Assembly: GCA_000403295.2 (NCBI GenBank)
Contig: KE159605.1
Span: forward strand, 1,459,409-1,523,408
DNA: 64,000 nucleotides
Reading direction: 5' to 3'
From: Lachnospiraceae bacterium M18-1
Lineage (GTDB): Bacteria > Bacillota > Clostridia > Lachnospirales > Lachnospiraceae
Each line of letters begins with the position of its first letter. Positions within the stretch are counted from its first letter, which is position 1. The notes under the pieces are model-generated. The model searched no databases. It saw only the letters and a list, made by a program, of their open reading frames with translations, and was not told where the DNA came from. Shown in pieces: positions 1 to 7,616 of this stretch. Both the position numbers and the translations under genes were made by a program.

Positions 1-741
1 CCTGCTGTCCGACAGGGTGCGGATCGTGTTCAGAAGTTCATCCATAAATTCCCGCCTGGCGCCGCTTCTTGTGAGTTCCCCATATATCCGTCCGTCTTTC
101 AGGACCACCACCCTGTCGCAGAAGGAGGCCGCAAAACTGTCATGGGTCACCATGAAAATGGTTGCGCCCATTTCCTTTTTTGCCTGTAAAAATGCATCGA
201 TCACCGCCTTGCAGGATTTGCTGTCCAGATTCCCGGTCGGCTCATCGGCCAGGATGACATAAGGCTGGTTCATCAGCGCCCTTGCTACGGCAGTGCGCTG
301 CTTCTCGCCGCCGGAGACTTCGGCTGGATATTTATCCACGATCTTCTCAATGCCGAAAAGGCGGCAGATATTTTTCGCTTTTTCTTCCATCTGTAAGACC
401 GGACGGCGGGCAATGATCTGCGGAAGACAGATATTTTCAAAAATACTCAGTCCGTCTAAAAGCATGAAATCCTGAAATACAAACCCCATCTGCCGGTTGC
501 GGACCCTGGCGAGCTCTGTCTCTTTCAGATGCGAGATGTCATGGCCGGCCAGAGAGATTTCCCCCTGATCGTGAGGGACAAAGCAGGAGATACAGTTGAG
601 AAGCGTGGTCTTTCCCGAACCGGAAGGACCCATGACAGCCACAAATTCTCCCTTCTCCACTTCCAGCGATACATCCTTTAATACGGGATATACCTGATTT
701 CCCGATGAATAGCTTTTTGACAAATGCTTGACCTGCAGCAT
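1..741 (-). CDS. ABC transporter ATP-binding protein, BceA/MacB type (3' end beyond window)
   Basis: The gene starts at 741 behind a GAGGAGG ribosome site and runs off the left edge still open, so it is partial. The product is the ATPase of a MacB/BceAB-type exporter or antimicrobial-peptide detoxification pump. Visible motifs are Walker A (GPSGSGKTT, residues 38-46), the signature VSGGEKQR, Walker B (VILADEPTGNLD) and the VTHD switch histidine. The LADEPTGNLD form is typical of LolD/MacB/BceA ATPases rather than sugar or peptide importers. The partner permease should lie just outside the window. The neighbouring regulator pair at 1176-3180 could control it, but that pair is LytTR/GHKL rather than the usual BceRS pair, so this link is an inference from position only. 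Confidence 0.9.
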   Translation of the reverse strand, partial: MLQVKHLSKSYSSGNQVYPVLKDVSLEVEKGEFVAVMGPSGSGKTTLLNCISCFVPHDQGEISLAGHDISHLKETELARVRNRQMGFVFQDFMLLDGLSIFENICLPQIIARRPVLQMEEKAKNICRLFGIEKIVDKYPAEVSGGEKQRTAVARALMNQPYVILADEPTGNLDSKSCKAVIDAFLQAKKEMGATIFMVTHDSFAASFCDRVVVLKDGRIYGELTRSGARREFMDELLNTIRTLSDSR

Positions 742-936
742 AGAATAATTCCTCCTCATATCCTATTTTTCATATCCGGGGGCCTCCTGATCGGACGGAG
801 TCCGCCCGGCAGGGGCACGCATTGCGGTGTGCCCTCCGATCAATGCTATTTTAACAAAATGCACGAAAGGGCGCATTTCCGCAAATGTCATGTTTTGCAC
901 AGATTTTGTAATGTTTGGGTATCTATTCATGGTGTG

Positions 937-971
937 GTTACTGTGAGCACCCAAAGGGTGTGAACAGTAAC
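937..971. repeat. GTTACTGT-type hairpin (family B, copy 1)
   Basis: The arms GTTACTGTGAGCACCC and GGGTGTGAACAGTAAC surround a 3-nt loop. The outer 8 bp pair perfectly, a GAG/TGA internal loop follows, then a 5-bp inner stem. The left arm is the exact reverse complement of the right arm of the copy at 42224-42258, which shows a dispersed family. It lies between the divergent ABC ATPase and response-regulator genes. The rest of 742-936 holds only further GC-rich inverted repeats. Confidence 0.75.
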
Positions 972-1010
972 GGTGTGACCTGTAACCAGGACATTTCAGG
1001 CAAAACCTTG

Positions 1011-1039
1011 TTTACAAACTCCTGCTTCTTTTGTAAAAT
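1011..1039 (+). promoter_or_regulatory. Sigma-A-type promoter of the LytTR/GHKL regulator operon, embedded in an inverted repeat
   Basis: TTTACA (1011-1016) and TAAAAT (1034-1039) are separated by 17 bp. The whole region is bracketed by the inverted repeat TTTACAA (1011-1017) and TTGTAAA (1031-1037), so a repressor or activator dyad could overlap the promoter. It is followed by a repeat-derived leader before the gene at 1176. Confidence 0.55.
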
Positions 1040-1040
1040 A

Positions 1041-1155
1041 CTTTCTAGCGCATGTTTGAAAATTCAGGCAAGTTATTTTAACGAAATATGAATGAGACAC
1101 TACACCACAGCAGACGTAAAAGTGCGTCAGCACGGTTTTTTCGAATGGAAAAGCG
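1041..1155 (+). repeat. Partial copy of dispersed repeat family A in the 5' leader
   Basis: The motif CTAGCGCATGTTTGAAAATT (1046-1065) recurs almost unchanged at 63938-63957. About 45 nt further on, GCAGACGTAAAAGTGCGTCA (1110-1129) followed by CACG and GAATGGA matches the left half of the complete family A element at 4701-4806. The copy lies between the promoter and the ribosome site of the response regulator, so it would be transcribed as leader RNA. Confidence 0.65.
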
Positions 1156-1175
1156 GATGGAAGGGGAAATGAGAG

Positions 1176-1880
1176 ATGATCAATATTGGAATCTGTGACG
1201 ATGAAGCACACTTGCGGAAATCGCTCCGCCTTCTGCTGGAAACGAAACTGCAGTTGATGGGGGAAGATTACCGCATGTTCGAATATGACTCCGGAGAGGC
1301 GCTGGCCGCAGACGGAGGTACAGCATGGCCTGATATTTTATTTCTGGATATTGAGATGAAGCAATTAAGCGGCATGGACACCGCAAGGCTTTTGAGAAAG
1401 AAGGATGCCAGGACAATCCTTATTTTTGTGACTGCCTATCCTGACTTTGTATTTCAGGGATATGAGGTTCATGCGTTCCATTATATTTTAAAGCCTTACG
1501 ATGAACATAAGATCCAAACTGTACTGGAGCAGGCGCTGAAAGAGCTTGGGAAGAGCCGGGAGCAGTTCTTTGCATTCGAACACAAGTCCGGCGCCTTAAA
1601 GATCCCCTTGAAAAAGATTCTGGCATTTTCCAGTGACAGAAGGAAGGTGGCCGTTGTACTCAATGACGGGAAAACGCTGGATTTTTATGGGAAACTGGAT
1701 GACGTAGAGAAAAAGCTGCCGGATTATTTTATCCGCTGCCATAACCGGCATCTGGTGAACCTGAATCATGTGGACGGTCTGGAAAAAGACTGCTGTATCT
1801 GCGGGACGATGCAGATTCCTGTAAGCCGCGCCTGCCGCCGGAATCTGGAGATTGCGTTTGCACGGCTGCTGCTGCAGTAA
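1176..1880 (+). CDS. LytTR-family response regulator (AgrA/ComE type)
   Basis: A 234-residue regulator with an N-terminal receiver domain (acidic pair in ICDDE, phospho-acceptor Asp about residue 58 in LFLDIEMK, LKPYDEH loop) and a C-terminal LytTR DNA-binding domain from about residue 130, with the conserved CHNRHLVNLNHV segment. Such proteins bind pairs of direct repeats upstream of exporter, peptide or toxin genes. The start at 1176 follows a GGGGAAATGAG ribosome site. It is followed after 22 bp by the GHKL sensor kinase, so the two form a two-component system. No agrB or agrD lies beside it, unlike the second pair at 5542-7523, so its signal is unknown. Neighbouring ABC transporters on both sides are plausible targets. 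Confidence 0.93.
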   Translation: MINIGICDDEAHLRKSLRLLLETKLQLMGEDYRMFEYDSGEALAADGGTAWPDILFLDIEMKQLSGMDTARLLRKKDARTILIFVTAYPDFVFQGYEVHAFHYILKPYDEHKIQTVLEQALKELGKSREQFFAFEHKSGALKIPLKKILAFSSDRRKVAVVLNDGKTLDFYGKLDDVEKKLPDYFIRCHNRHLVNLNHVDGLEKDCCICGTMQIPVSRACRRNLEIAFARLLLQ

Positions 1881-1902
1881 AGCAAAAAGGAGGACGATTC
1901 TC

Positions 1903-3180
1903 ATGGATTTTTTGTCTGTGCTCACTTATCTGGGCAATATCCCCAATCTGGTGCAGGGATATTTGTTTTTCCGGATCCTCTGCCGTTTCGCAAAAATACG
2001 GACCGGGAAAATCTGGAGTGTGGTTGTATTCTGTTCCGGTTCGGTCATCTGCAACATGATCATCTACCCGAACGACCTTTTCAATGTAACACTGACGCTG
2101 GCCTGGTTCTTTGCGTTGATGCTGATTGCTTTTCACGGCAGCATCTGGCAGAAGCTGGCTGCTGTTGCAGTCTTATATCCCGTTGTCATCAGCCAGAATT
2201 TCCTTGTTCTGGACATGTTTACGCACTGGGGTTCTTCTTTGGGATGGCCCGCGGCAGTGAACGCAGCCTACATTATCCTGGATCCTCTCTGCCATCTGCT
2301 GATCTGGTTCTGCATTTACCGGATGTTTGAAAAACATCTCATTCAGGCTAGAAAGCTGTTTGACGCAAACACATGGATCATGCTCTGCGTCATCTGTATG
2401 GCGTCCCTGGTGAGCATTACCAGCAGCATCTATTTTTCGCCCGAAGAGAGCTATAAAATGTGGCCCGCGGCCCTGGCCTGCTTTGCCACAAACTTAGGAT
2501 GCATTGTCCTTGCAGAATATTTTCTCACCAGCATACGCCAAAATATGGATCGGAAGAACCTGATGCTGCAGAAAAGTTATTATGAAGAGCTGGAGCACAA
2601 TCAAGCAGAGATCCGTAAATTCCGCCATGATATGAACAACCATCTGAGCATCATACGCTCCTTGTTCCAATCCGGAAACCGGGATGAGGCAGAGCGGTAT
2701 ATGAAGGAAATCGAGTCGCAGACGGCCGCGCGCACCCGCGCCTTCTGCAAAAACGGCATTATCAACGCGGTGCTCAATGTAAAATACAATCTGGCTCAGG
2801 AGAAGGCGATCGACTGCTTTTTCCACATTGATCTGGAAAAGCTGATCGGCATTGACGCGGTCAGTCTCTGCTGCCTTTTTTCTAACACACTGGACAATTC
2901 CATCGAAGCATGCGCAAAAATCCCTGATCCCGCGCAGCGCTATCTGTCCGTAAAGGCAAGGGTCACAGACAACGGCTATTTTACCTATGAGATCGCCAAT
3001 GCCAAGCAAAATGCCGTCACAGAGCATAAGGGAAGACTGATCTCTGATAAGGAAGAGGCTGCGTCCCATGGCTTCGGTCTTTCGAATGTACGGGAAGTGG
3101 TGGAAAAATACAATGGGACAATGGATATTTCCTATACAGAAGATCAGTTTACGGTGACAGTGCTGATTGGGGATTCATAA
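1903..3180 (+). CDS. GHKL-domain sensor histidine kinase (AgrC-like)
   Basis: A 425-residue membrane kinase. The N-terminal half (about residues 1-200) is hydrophobic with about six membrane segments. A short coiled linker leads to the phospho-acceptor histidine (about residue 242, in KFRHDMNNH) and a GHKL ATPase domain with the N-box NTLDNSIEAC and a GFGLSNV glycine box. These are the hallmarks of the HPK10/AgrC class that senses peptides. The start is placed at 1903, behind AAAAAGGAGG, rather than at an in-frame upstream ATG that overlaps the regulator gene. It pairs with the LytTR regulator upstream. Its last 6 nt overlap the convergent permease gene end at 3175. Confidence 0.92.
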   Translation: MDFLSVLTYLGNIPNLVQGYLFFRILCRFAKIRTGKIWSVVVFCSGSVICNMIIYPNDLFNVTLTLAWFFALMLIAFHGSIWQKLAAVAVLYPVVISQNFLVLDMFTHWGSSLGWPAAVNAAYIILDPLCHLLIWFCIYRMFEKHLIQARKLFDANTWIMLCVICMASLVSITSSIYFSPEESYKMWPAALACFATNLGCIVLAEYFLTSIRQNMDRKNLMLQKSYYEELEHNQAEIRKFRHDMNNHLSIIRSLFQSGNRDEAERYMKEIESQTAARTRAFCKNGIINAVLNVKYNLAQEKAIDCFFHIDLEKLIGIDAVSLCCLFSNTLDNSIEACAKIPDPAQRYLSVKARVTDNGYFTYEIANAKQNAVTEHKGRLISDKEEAASHGFGLSNVREVVEKYNGTMDISYTEDQFTVTVLIGDS

Positions 3181-3834
3181 AAAATTTCTTTTTTTCAGGA
3201 AGCAGCACGATATTTCTATAGATACCCGCAGGATCATCATACTAAACAGTATCAGAATCACCGCTGGTACCGGGCGAATCGTCATTGTGCCGTGAATCAT
3301 ATCCAGCTTCGCCAGGGGGTTCAGTCCTGTCAGTACACATGTCGGAGCTATAAGCATTACCGCGAACAGCACAGCCTTTATCTTTCCATACGAGGAGCGA
3401 TAGTACAGCGGGAAAAATATGCTCCAGACCATTGATATGATAAAAAACACAATCGCGGCGTCGGAAAAAGTCAGTTTATATTTTGCCAAAGCAATCCCCT
3501 GGATTTTGGTAAACGATATTACCTGACAGCAAATCAACGTAAAGAGATACATCAAAACTGCCAGAAGATATTTTGCTTCAACCAAATTTCTTTTTTTATA
3601 GGGGATTGCCATTAAGTAGAGGTTCCCCTTATATTTATCTTCCATTGCAAAGATACTGCTGAACAGAAAATAGCATGAAAGACTGACTCCTGTCAGCAGC
3701 ACATAAATACTGCTGAAGCGCGGCAGATCCTGAGCGCTGAGAAAAACCGGCACTCCGATGGCACAGGCCGGCGAAAGCCAAAAATAATCGCCTGCTAATA
3801 ACAGATCTTTTTTTAATAAAGTATACATCTTCAT
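3175..3834 (-). CDS. ABC-2 type transporter permease
   Basis: A 219-residue integral membrane protein with about six hydrophobic segments and short charged loops (for example YRSSYGKIK), typical of the compact ABC-2 permeases paired with a single ATPase in bacitracin, lantibiotic or peptide export and immunity systems. The gene begins 1 nt after the stop of the ATPase gene, and its ribosome site (GGAGGGGGAAATAAG) lies in that gene's end, so the two are translationally linked. The 3' end overlaps the convergent sensor kinase by 6 bp. The substrate cannot be read from the sequence. Proximity to two AgrAC-like systems suggests a role in peptide export or self-protection, which is an inference. 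Confidence 0.85.
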   Translation of the reverse strand: MKMYTLLKKDLLLAGDYFWLSPACAIGVPVFLSAQDLPRFSSIYVLLTGVSLSCYFLFSSIFAMEDKYKGNLYLMAIPYKKRNLVEAKYLLAVLMYLFTLICCQVISFTKIQGIALAKYKLTFSDAAIVFFIISMVWSIFFPLYYRSSYGKIKAVLFAVMLIAPTCVLTGLNPLAKLDMIHGTMTIRPVPAVILILFSMMILRVSIEISCCFLKKRNFL

Positions 3835-3835
3835 C

Positions 3836-4549
3836 TTATTTCCCCCTCCTGCGGATTATTTCCATCATTGCATCCTCAATAGTTGGCGGATTCTTTACGG
3901 ATTCCATCAAAAATACCTCTCTGGAGCACTCCCTCAATATTGTCCCGTTATGAATAAAAAGAATATCATCCCATATCCAATCGATATCCGATATCGTGTC
4001 TGCAGAGAATAATATGGTTTTCCCATTTTCTTTTTGCGCCAGAAGTTCCCCGCAAAAAAACTGACGGGTTTTCGGATCCAGTCCGCCGGATGGCTCATCC
4101 AGTATCAGCAGCTCCGCATGATGCGATAAGGCCAACGCAAGGCTGTATTTCATTTTCATCCCCCTGGAAAGCGTATTGATCTGCTGTGTCCGGGATAGTC
4201 CGAACCGCTCTATATATCCGGAATAGATACGTTCATCCCAGCTTCCATAGGCTCCCGCAATGAGGCCCGTCATTGCTTCCAGTGTGAGCTCCTCGTAAAA
4301 GCATCCGCTGTCAAAGACAACTCCGATCTTATCTTTGTATTCCTGCTCATTCTGGAGCTCGGTAAGGCCGCCGATCGAGATCTTTCCTGTCTCATAGGGA
4401 ACCGTTCCTAAGATACACTTTAATACCGTTGTTTTGCCGGAGCCATTCATTCCTATAAGGCCTGTGATCCTTCCTTCTTTTAATGAGAACGAAATATCAT
4501 TCAGCTTAAAATTGTCATAACTCTTTGTCAGATATTTTACAGTCAGCAT
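3836..4549 (-). CDS. ABC transporter ATP-binding protein
   Basis: A 237-residue ABC ATPase with Walker A GMNGSGKTT (residues 33-41), Walker B LLILDEPSGGLDP, and a degenerate signature, TLSRGMKMK instead of LSGGQ. The LSRGM form is common in the BcrA/YtrB/EcsA-like ATPases that pair with ABC-2 permeases, and fits the permease gene starting 1 nt downstream. The start follows GAAGGTGG. It is the first gene of a two-gene operon read away from the repeat-rich interval at 4550-4980. Substrate unknown. Confidence 0.9.
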   Translation of the reverse strand: MLTVKYLTKSYDNFKLNDISFSLKEGRITGLIGMNGSGKTTVLKCILGTVPYETGKISIGGLTELQNEQEYKDKIGVVFDSGCFYEELTLEAMTGLIAGAYGSWDERIYSGYIERFGLSRTQQINTLSRGMKMKYSLALALSHHAELLILDEPSGGLDPKTRQFFCGELLAQKENGKTILFSADTISDIDWIWDDILFIHNGTILRECSREVFLMESVKNPPTIEDAMMEIIRRRGK

Positions 4550-4700
4550 AAAACCACCTTCACCATTGCTTTTTTAGTAATCCATGTTTTTTATGTTCCG
4601 CTGTCTTCATTTTATTTCATTTTTGTAAAAATGTCTCAAAAATTGCATAAGAGGTATTTTAGAATGCTCAAACTTTATATGCCACACCTCCAAAAACATT

Positions 4701-4806
4701 TCCAGCTGTGCGGTTGCGTTAGCAGACGTAAGAGTGCGTCAGCACGATTTTTGCGAATGGATAAGTGGGTTGGATGCTCCTTGGAGCATCCAACCGCACA
4801 GCTGGA
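4701..4806 (+). repeat. Complete dispersed palindromic element (family A), MITE-like
   Basis: A 106-bp element bounded by perfect 16-bp terminal inverted repeats (TCCAGCTGTGCGGTTG and CAACCGCACAGCTGGA). Inside are the segment GCAGACGTAAGAGTGCGTCA and a second strong hairpin, GGTTGGATGCTCC-tt-GGAGCATCCAACC. Related copies lie at 54399-54493 (inverted), 56941-56971 (partial), 11930-12015 (diverged) and 1110-1155 (half). It carries no coding potential. It sits in the 430-bp gap between the ABC ATPase start and the small gene at 4981, where no other gene is seen. Confidence 0.8.
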
Positions 4807-4873
4807 AGCACTTTTGAAAAGTTTATTTTCATGAGCCTTTGCCTGTTCTTTGCAACACAGGCAAAAAAGATTA

Positions 4874-4920
4874 GAAAAAAATACGTTCAACCACTGAATT
4901 TATCAAAGATTGAACGTATT
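4874..4920 (-). terminator. Intrinsic terminator at the end of the agr-like operon
   Basis: On the minus strand AATACGTTCAA (4920-4910) pairs perfectly with TTGAACGTATT (4890-4880), an 11-bp stem. It is followed directly by a run of T down to 4874. It lies about 60 bp past the stop of the gene at 4981. Confidence 0.85.
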
Positions 4921-4980
4921 CTATATCATGATATTGTACGGAACGCCTGATAAGTTCACCGCTCCGGATAAAGAGCCCCC

Positions 4981-5397
4981 CTATGTAAAACTGCTCAGAT
5001 CCAGAGCTTTTGGATCACTATTGCATACTCGGTAGAAATGGATCGAACATTTAAAACAATACTTTATTCTGGAATCCTGTTTCAGCATTTTCACCTGTTC
5101 AAAGCACTTTTCACCATCCATTGTCAGCATTTGAAATTGATCGGAAAAAAGACGGTATATCACTTCTGGATTTAAGCAAACCGCCGCCGGGATTTGAAAT
5201 GCGGTAAAAAACTCCGGATTGCTGCGAAAAACATCCAACAGGTATTTTATGTATGGTATCTCCAACAGTGCTTCCGCCTCAATTCTTGATTCAAGCCTGC
5301 GATGGTTTCCAATGCGGTGGATCAAATTGTATAAGATAGATTTCGTCAGCAAGACAGGAAGTGCGGATTCCTTCATCTCTATTTTATAACTCTGCAC
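4981..5397 (-). CDS. Small protein of unknown function, last gene of the agr-like operon
   Basis: A 138-residue protein that I do not recognise. It is predicted to be largely helical, with no signal peptide or membrane segment, and a C-terminal pair of cysteines (YCFKC). The GTG start at 5397 overlaps the last 14 nt of the AgrD-like gene, and AAAGG lies about 9 nt upstream, so it looks translationally coupled to it. An alternative ATG occurs seven codons later. Position between agrD and a strong terminator suggests it belongs to the quorum-sensing operon, perhaps as an accessory or immunity factor. That role is inferred only from context. Confidence 0.55.
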   Translation of the reverse strand: MQSYKIEMKESALPVLLTKSILYNLIHRIGNHRRLESRIEAEALLEIPYIKYLLDVFRSNPEFFTAFQIPAAVCLNPEVIYRLFSDQFQMLTMDGEKCFEQVKMLKQDSRIKYCFKCSIHFYRVCNSDPKALDLSSFT

Positions 5398-5545
5398 ATG
5401 TTTTACCTTTTAACTGTTCCATTTGCTTTTTTAGGGAATCTGTCAGCTCCGGCTGATGTCCACCCGCCCCGCTGCATTGTGACAGAGAAATAACAGCCGT
5501 CCACAATGCGATATTACTTAAAATGTATAGTATAGATTTTTTCAT
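5384..5545 (-). CDS. AgrD-like cyclic autoinducer peptide precursor
   Basis: A 53-codon gene. The N-terminus is a hydrophobic, amphipathic leader (MKKSILYILSNIALW) as in AgrD precursors. A cysteine at residue 24 (SLSQC) is followed by SGAGGH, then the acidic, charged tail QPELTDSLKK. AgrD families typically have a Cys-containing ring sequence followed by a QPE/QPK-type tail that AgrB cleaves. The start codon overlaps the stop of the AgrC-like kinase (ATGA), indicating translational coupling. AgrB, AgrA-like and AgrC-like genes precede it in the same direction. Odd points are the Gly/Ser-rich residues after Cys24, where hydrophobic residues are usual, and the agrB-A-C-D order. The exact mature peptide cannot be deduced. 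Confidence 0.75.
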   Translation of the reverse strand: MKKSILYILSNIALWTAVISLSQCSGAGGHQPELTDSLKKQMEQLKGKTCAEL

Positions 5546-6816
5546 GCGAACTCCTCTACTTTCTTAATCGGCATTACGATATTGACAGCAAATTCCTGTT
5601 CCCCTTCCATGATATCAATACCTCCTCCGTATTTGTGGACTGCCGCTCTTACATTAGCCAGTCCATATCCGTGAATCACTTTTTTAGGGGCATTTTTTGA
5701 ATTTCCATTTACTTTATTATTTTTGATTCTGATAACCAGAATATTATTCTCCCGTTTTGACGAAATAAAAATCAGCCTTTTTTCCGGTTCTTCAATGAAA
5801 CTGCAGGCTTCTATGGCGTTATCCAACAAATTGCCAAAAACAGTGCTGAGATCCAACGGTTCAATAAAATCAATATCAATCAGTTCTACACTATCTTCTA
5901 TATGGATGCCATACTCCGCAGCTTTTGTAAGCTTGTCCTTTAAAATAAGATCCACAAACTTATTTCCGGTTCTATAATAGTTTTCGTATTGCGCCATTTC
6001 TTTCCTCAGATTTTCAATCCCTATACTGTGTTTTTCCCCCCGCTCTTCTTCCAATAACAGTAAATGGTTTTTCATATCATGGTAGATTTCTTTAATCCGC
6101 TCTTCATCCTTCATTTTTTCTTCATAATATCGCGTCTGCGTTTCTAATTTATAAATTGCCATCCTCTGTTGTTGCATCTCATTTTCTACTTTTGAATATT
6201 TATTGGAAAAGAATACATTAATAATAAATGTGAACAGCATAACTGCTGAGCAAATCAACAGCATATTACTATACGTTTCCCCCTCCGTATAAAGGATATT
6301 AGCATAAATAGATATTCCTACAATCACATAACCAATATTAGAACATACAAAGAAAAACAATACTTTTATATCAAACCGTTCCCTGTTTACATCAGAAATT
6401 ATTTTTTGCACTATGACCAAAAGTGCGATATATATTATTTTGCTGATAATTATGTGTACGGTAGAGATTGACGCATCCTCTTTTACTCCTGGATTTATTT
6501 GAAACAGCAATCCTATATTAGTAACGAAAAGCTCACTGGCTACGAGTAAAAATAAACCAATTATCATATAGAAAACTGACTTTTTCATGGACAACCCAAG
6601 AATAAAAAAATAAAATAGAGCTACACTCCCACAGGTAAACATCATCTTGATTCCTAACTCGGAAAGCGAAAACATCTGTGTGAGACCAAAAATTGTCACA
6701 ATATAGAAAATCGCAAAAAATACTTGCCTCTTATGTTTAATCTGTTCATTCTTTACCAGATATAATAAACAGCAGCCTTCAATCAAAGTAAACACAATAT
6801 CCAGAACCGCGTTCAT
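5542..6816 (-). CDS. agrC: AgrC-like GHKL sensor histidine kinase
   Basis: A 424-residue kinase with six or seven hydrophobic segments in residues 1-205, a coiled region (about 210-245), the histidine box IYHDMKNHLLL, an N-box GNLLDNAIEAC and a GYGLANV glycine box. This is the HPK10 architecture of AgrC, in which the membrane half binds the secreted cyclic peptide. Its ATG overlaps the stop of the response-regulator gene by 4 nt, and its own stop overlaps the AgrD-like start, so regulator, receptor and signal form one coupled unit. It is more AT-rich than many neighbours, consistent with an accessory module. The symbol reflects family role, not tested function. Confidence 0.88.
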   Translation of the reverse strand: MNAVLDIVFTLIEGCCLLYLVKNEQIKHKRQVFFAIFYIVTIFGLTQMFSLSELGIKMMFTCGSVALFYFFILGLSMKKSVFYMIIGLFLLVASELFVTNIGLLFQINPGVKEDASISTVHIIISKIIYIALLVIVQKIISDVNRERFDIKVLFFFVCSNIGYVIVGISIYANILYTEGETYSNMLLICSAVMLFTFIINVFFSNKYSKVENEMQQQRMAIYKLETQTRYYEEKMKDEERIKEIYHDMKNHLLLLEEERGEKHSIGIENLRKEMAQYENYYRTGNKFVDLILKDKLTKAAEYGIHIEDSVELIDIDFIEPLDLSTVFGNLLDNAIEACSFIEEPEKRLIFISSKRENNILVIRIKNNKVNGNSKNAPKKVIHGYGLANVRAAVHKYGGGIDIMEGEQEFAVNIVMPIKKVEEFA

Positions 6817-7523
6817 AGCTTCCCTCCCATATATCTGGCAAGGCGTGCCATAAACTCTTTTTTCATTGCCCGGCTCAGGGGAATCTCTTCTTTCGTAACC
6901 AGAATAATCGCATTGCCGCTGATGGTATCAATATACGAAAAATTCACCAGATAACTTTTGTGGCTCTGCCCAAAGCCGAACGGTTCCAGCCGTTCCTTCA
7001 GTTCCTTCAGTTTTTTATAGCAGATAATGCTTTTTTCCTCTGAATGCAGCAGCAGATTTCTATCAGCTGTTTCGATATATCTTAATGAAGAGATTGGAAT
7101 CATAAACCGTCCTGTCATGTTCTCTACGAGCAGGCATTCCTGCTTCTTTTCCCTGTTCGTTTCGATCCAGCGGTCAATCTCCTTCGTCAGCTTCTTTTCA
7201 GAGACGGGTTTGATCAAAAAATTGGACGCGCGGACCCGATAGCCGTCCACAGCCCGCCCAAAGAGAGAGGTCAAAAAAATAATCGTCACATTGGGATCCC
7301 GGACGCGTATTTTCTCCGCCACCTTCACGCCGTCTATATGGGGCATTTTAATGTCCAGAAAGATGATGTCATAGCTGCAGTCATACCGATCCAAAAGCAT
7401 GACACCGTCATAAAACTCACTGACGCTGATCTCTGTCTGATTTGTTTTTCCATATTCCTCCAGAATATTTTTGATCTGTGTTACAAAATGCTGCTCATCG
7501 TCACACACGGCTATCTTAATCAT
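6813..7523 (-). CDS. agrA: AgrA-like LytTR response regulator
   Basis: A 236-residue response regulator. The receiver domain has the CDDEQ acidic pair and the phospho-acceptor Asp about residue 57 in IIFLDIKMP. A LytTR domain starts about residue 135 and carries FGQSHKSYLVNF and PLSRAMKKEF, the usual DNA-contact region. It is the first gene of the coupled A-C-D set and follows agrB after a 93-bp gap containing a TGATATACTAAGATATACCC dyad that could hold a secondary promoter or processing site. By family precedent it should activate the cassette when the kinase is occupied. Likely targets are the promoters near 8280 and 12640, but I could not find a clear LytTR direct-repeat pair by eye. Confidence 0.88.
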   Translation of the reverse strand: MIKIAVCDDEQHFVTQIKNILEEYGKTNQTEISVSEFYDGVMLLDRYDCSYDIIFLDIKMPHIDGVKVAEKIRVRDPNVTIIFLTSLFGRAVDGYRVRASNFLIKPVSEKKLTKEIDRWIETNREKKQECLLVENMTGRFMIPISSLRYIETADRNLLLHSEEKSIICYKKLKELKERLEPFGFGQSHKSYLVNFSYIDTISGNAIILVTKEEIPLSRAMKKEFMARLARYMGGKL

Positions 7524-7616
7524 CCCGAAACCTCTTTCCTCGTAATTTTCCCCTGAAAAACAATCGGTTGACTATCACAGGGTGCCCATTGGGTATATCT
7601 TAGTATATCACATTTT

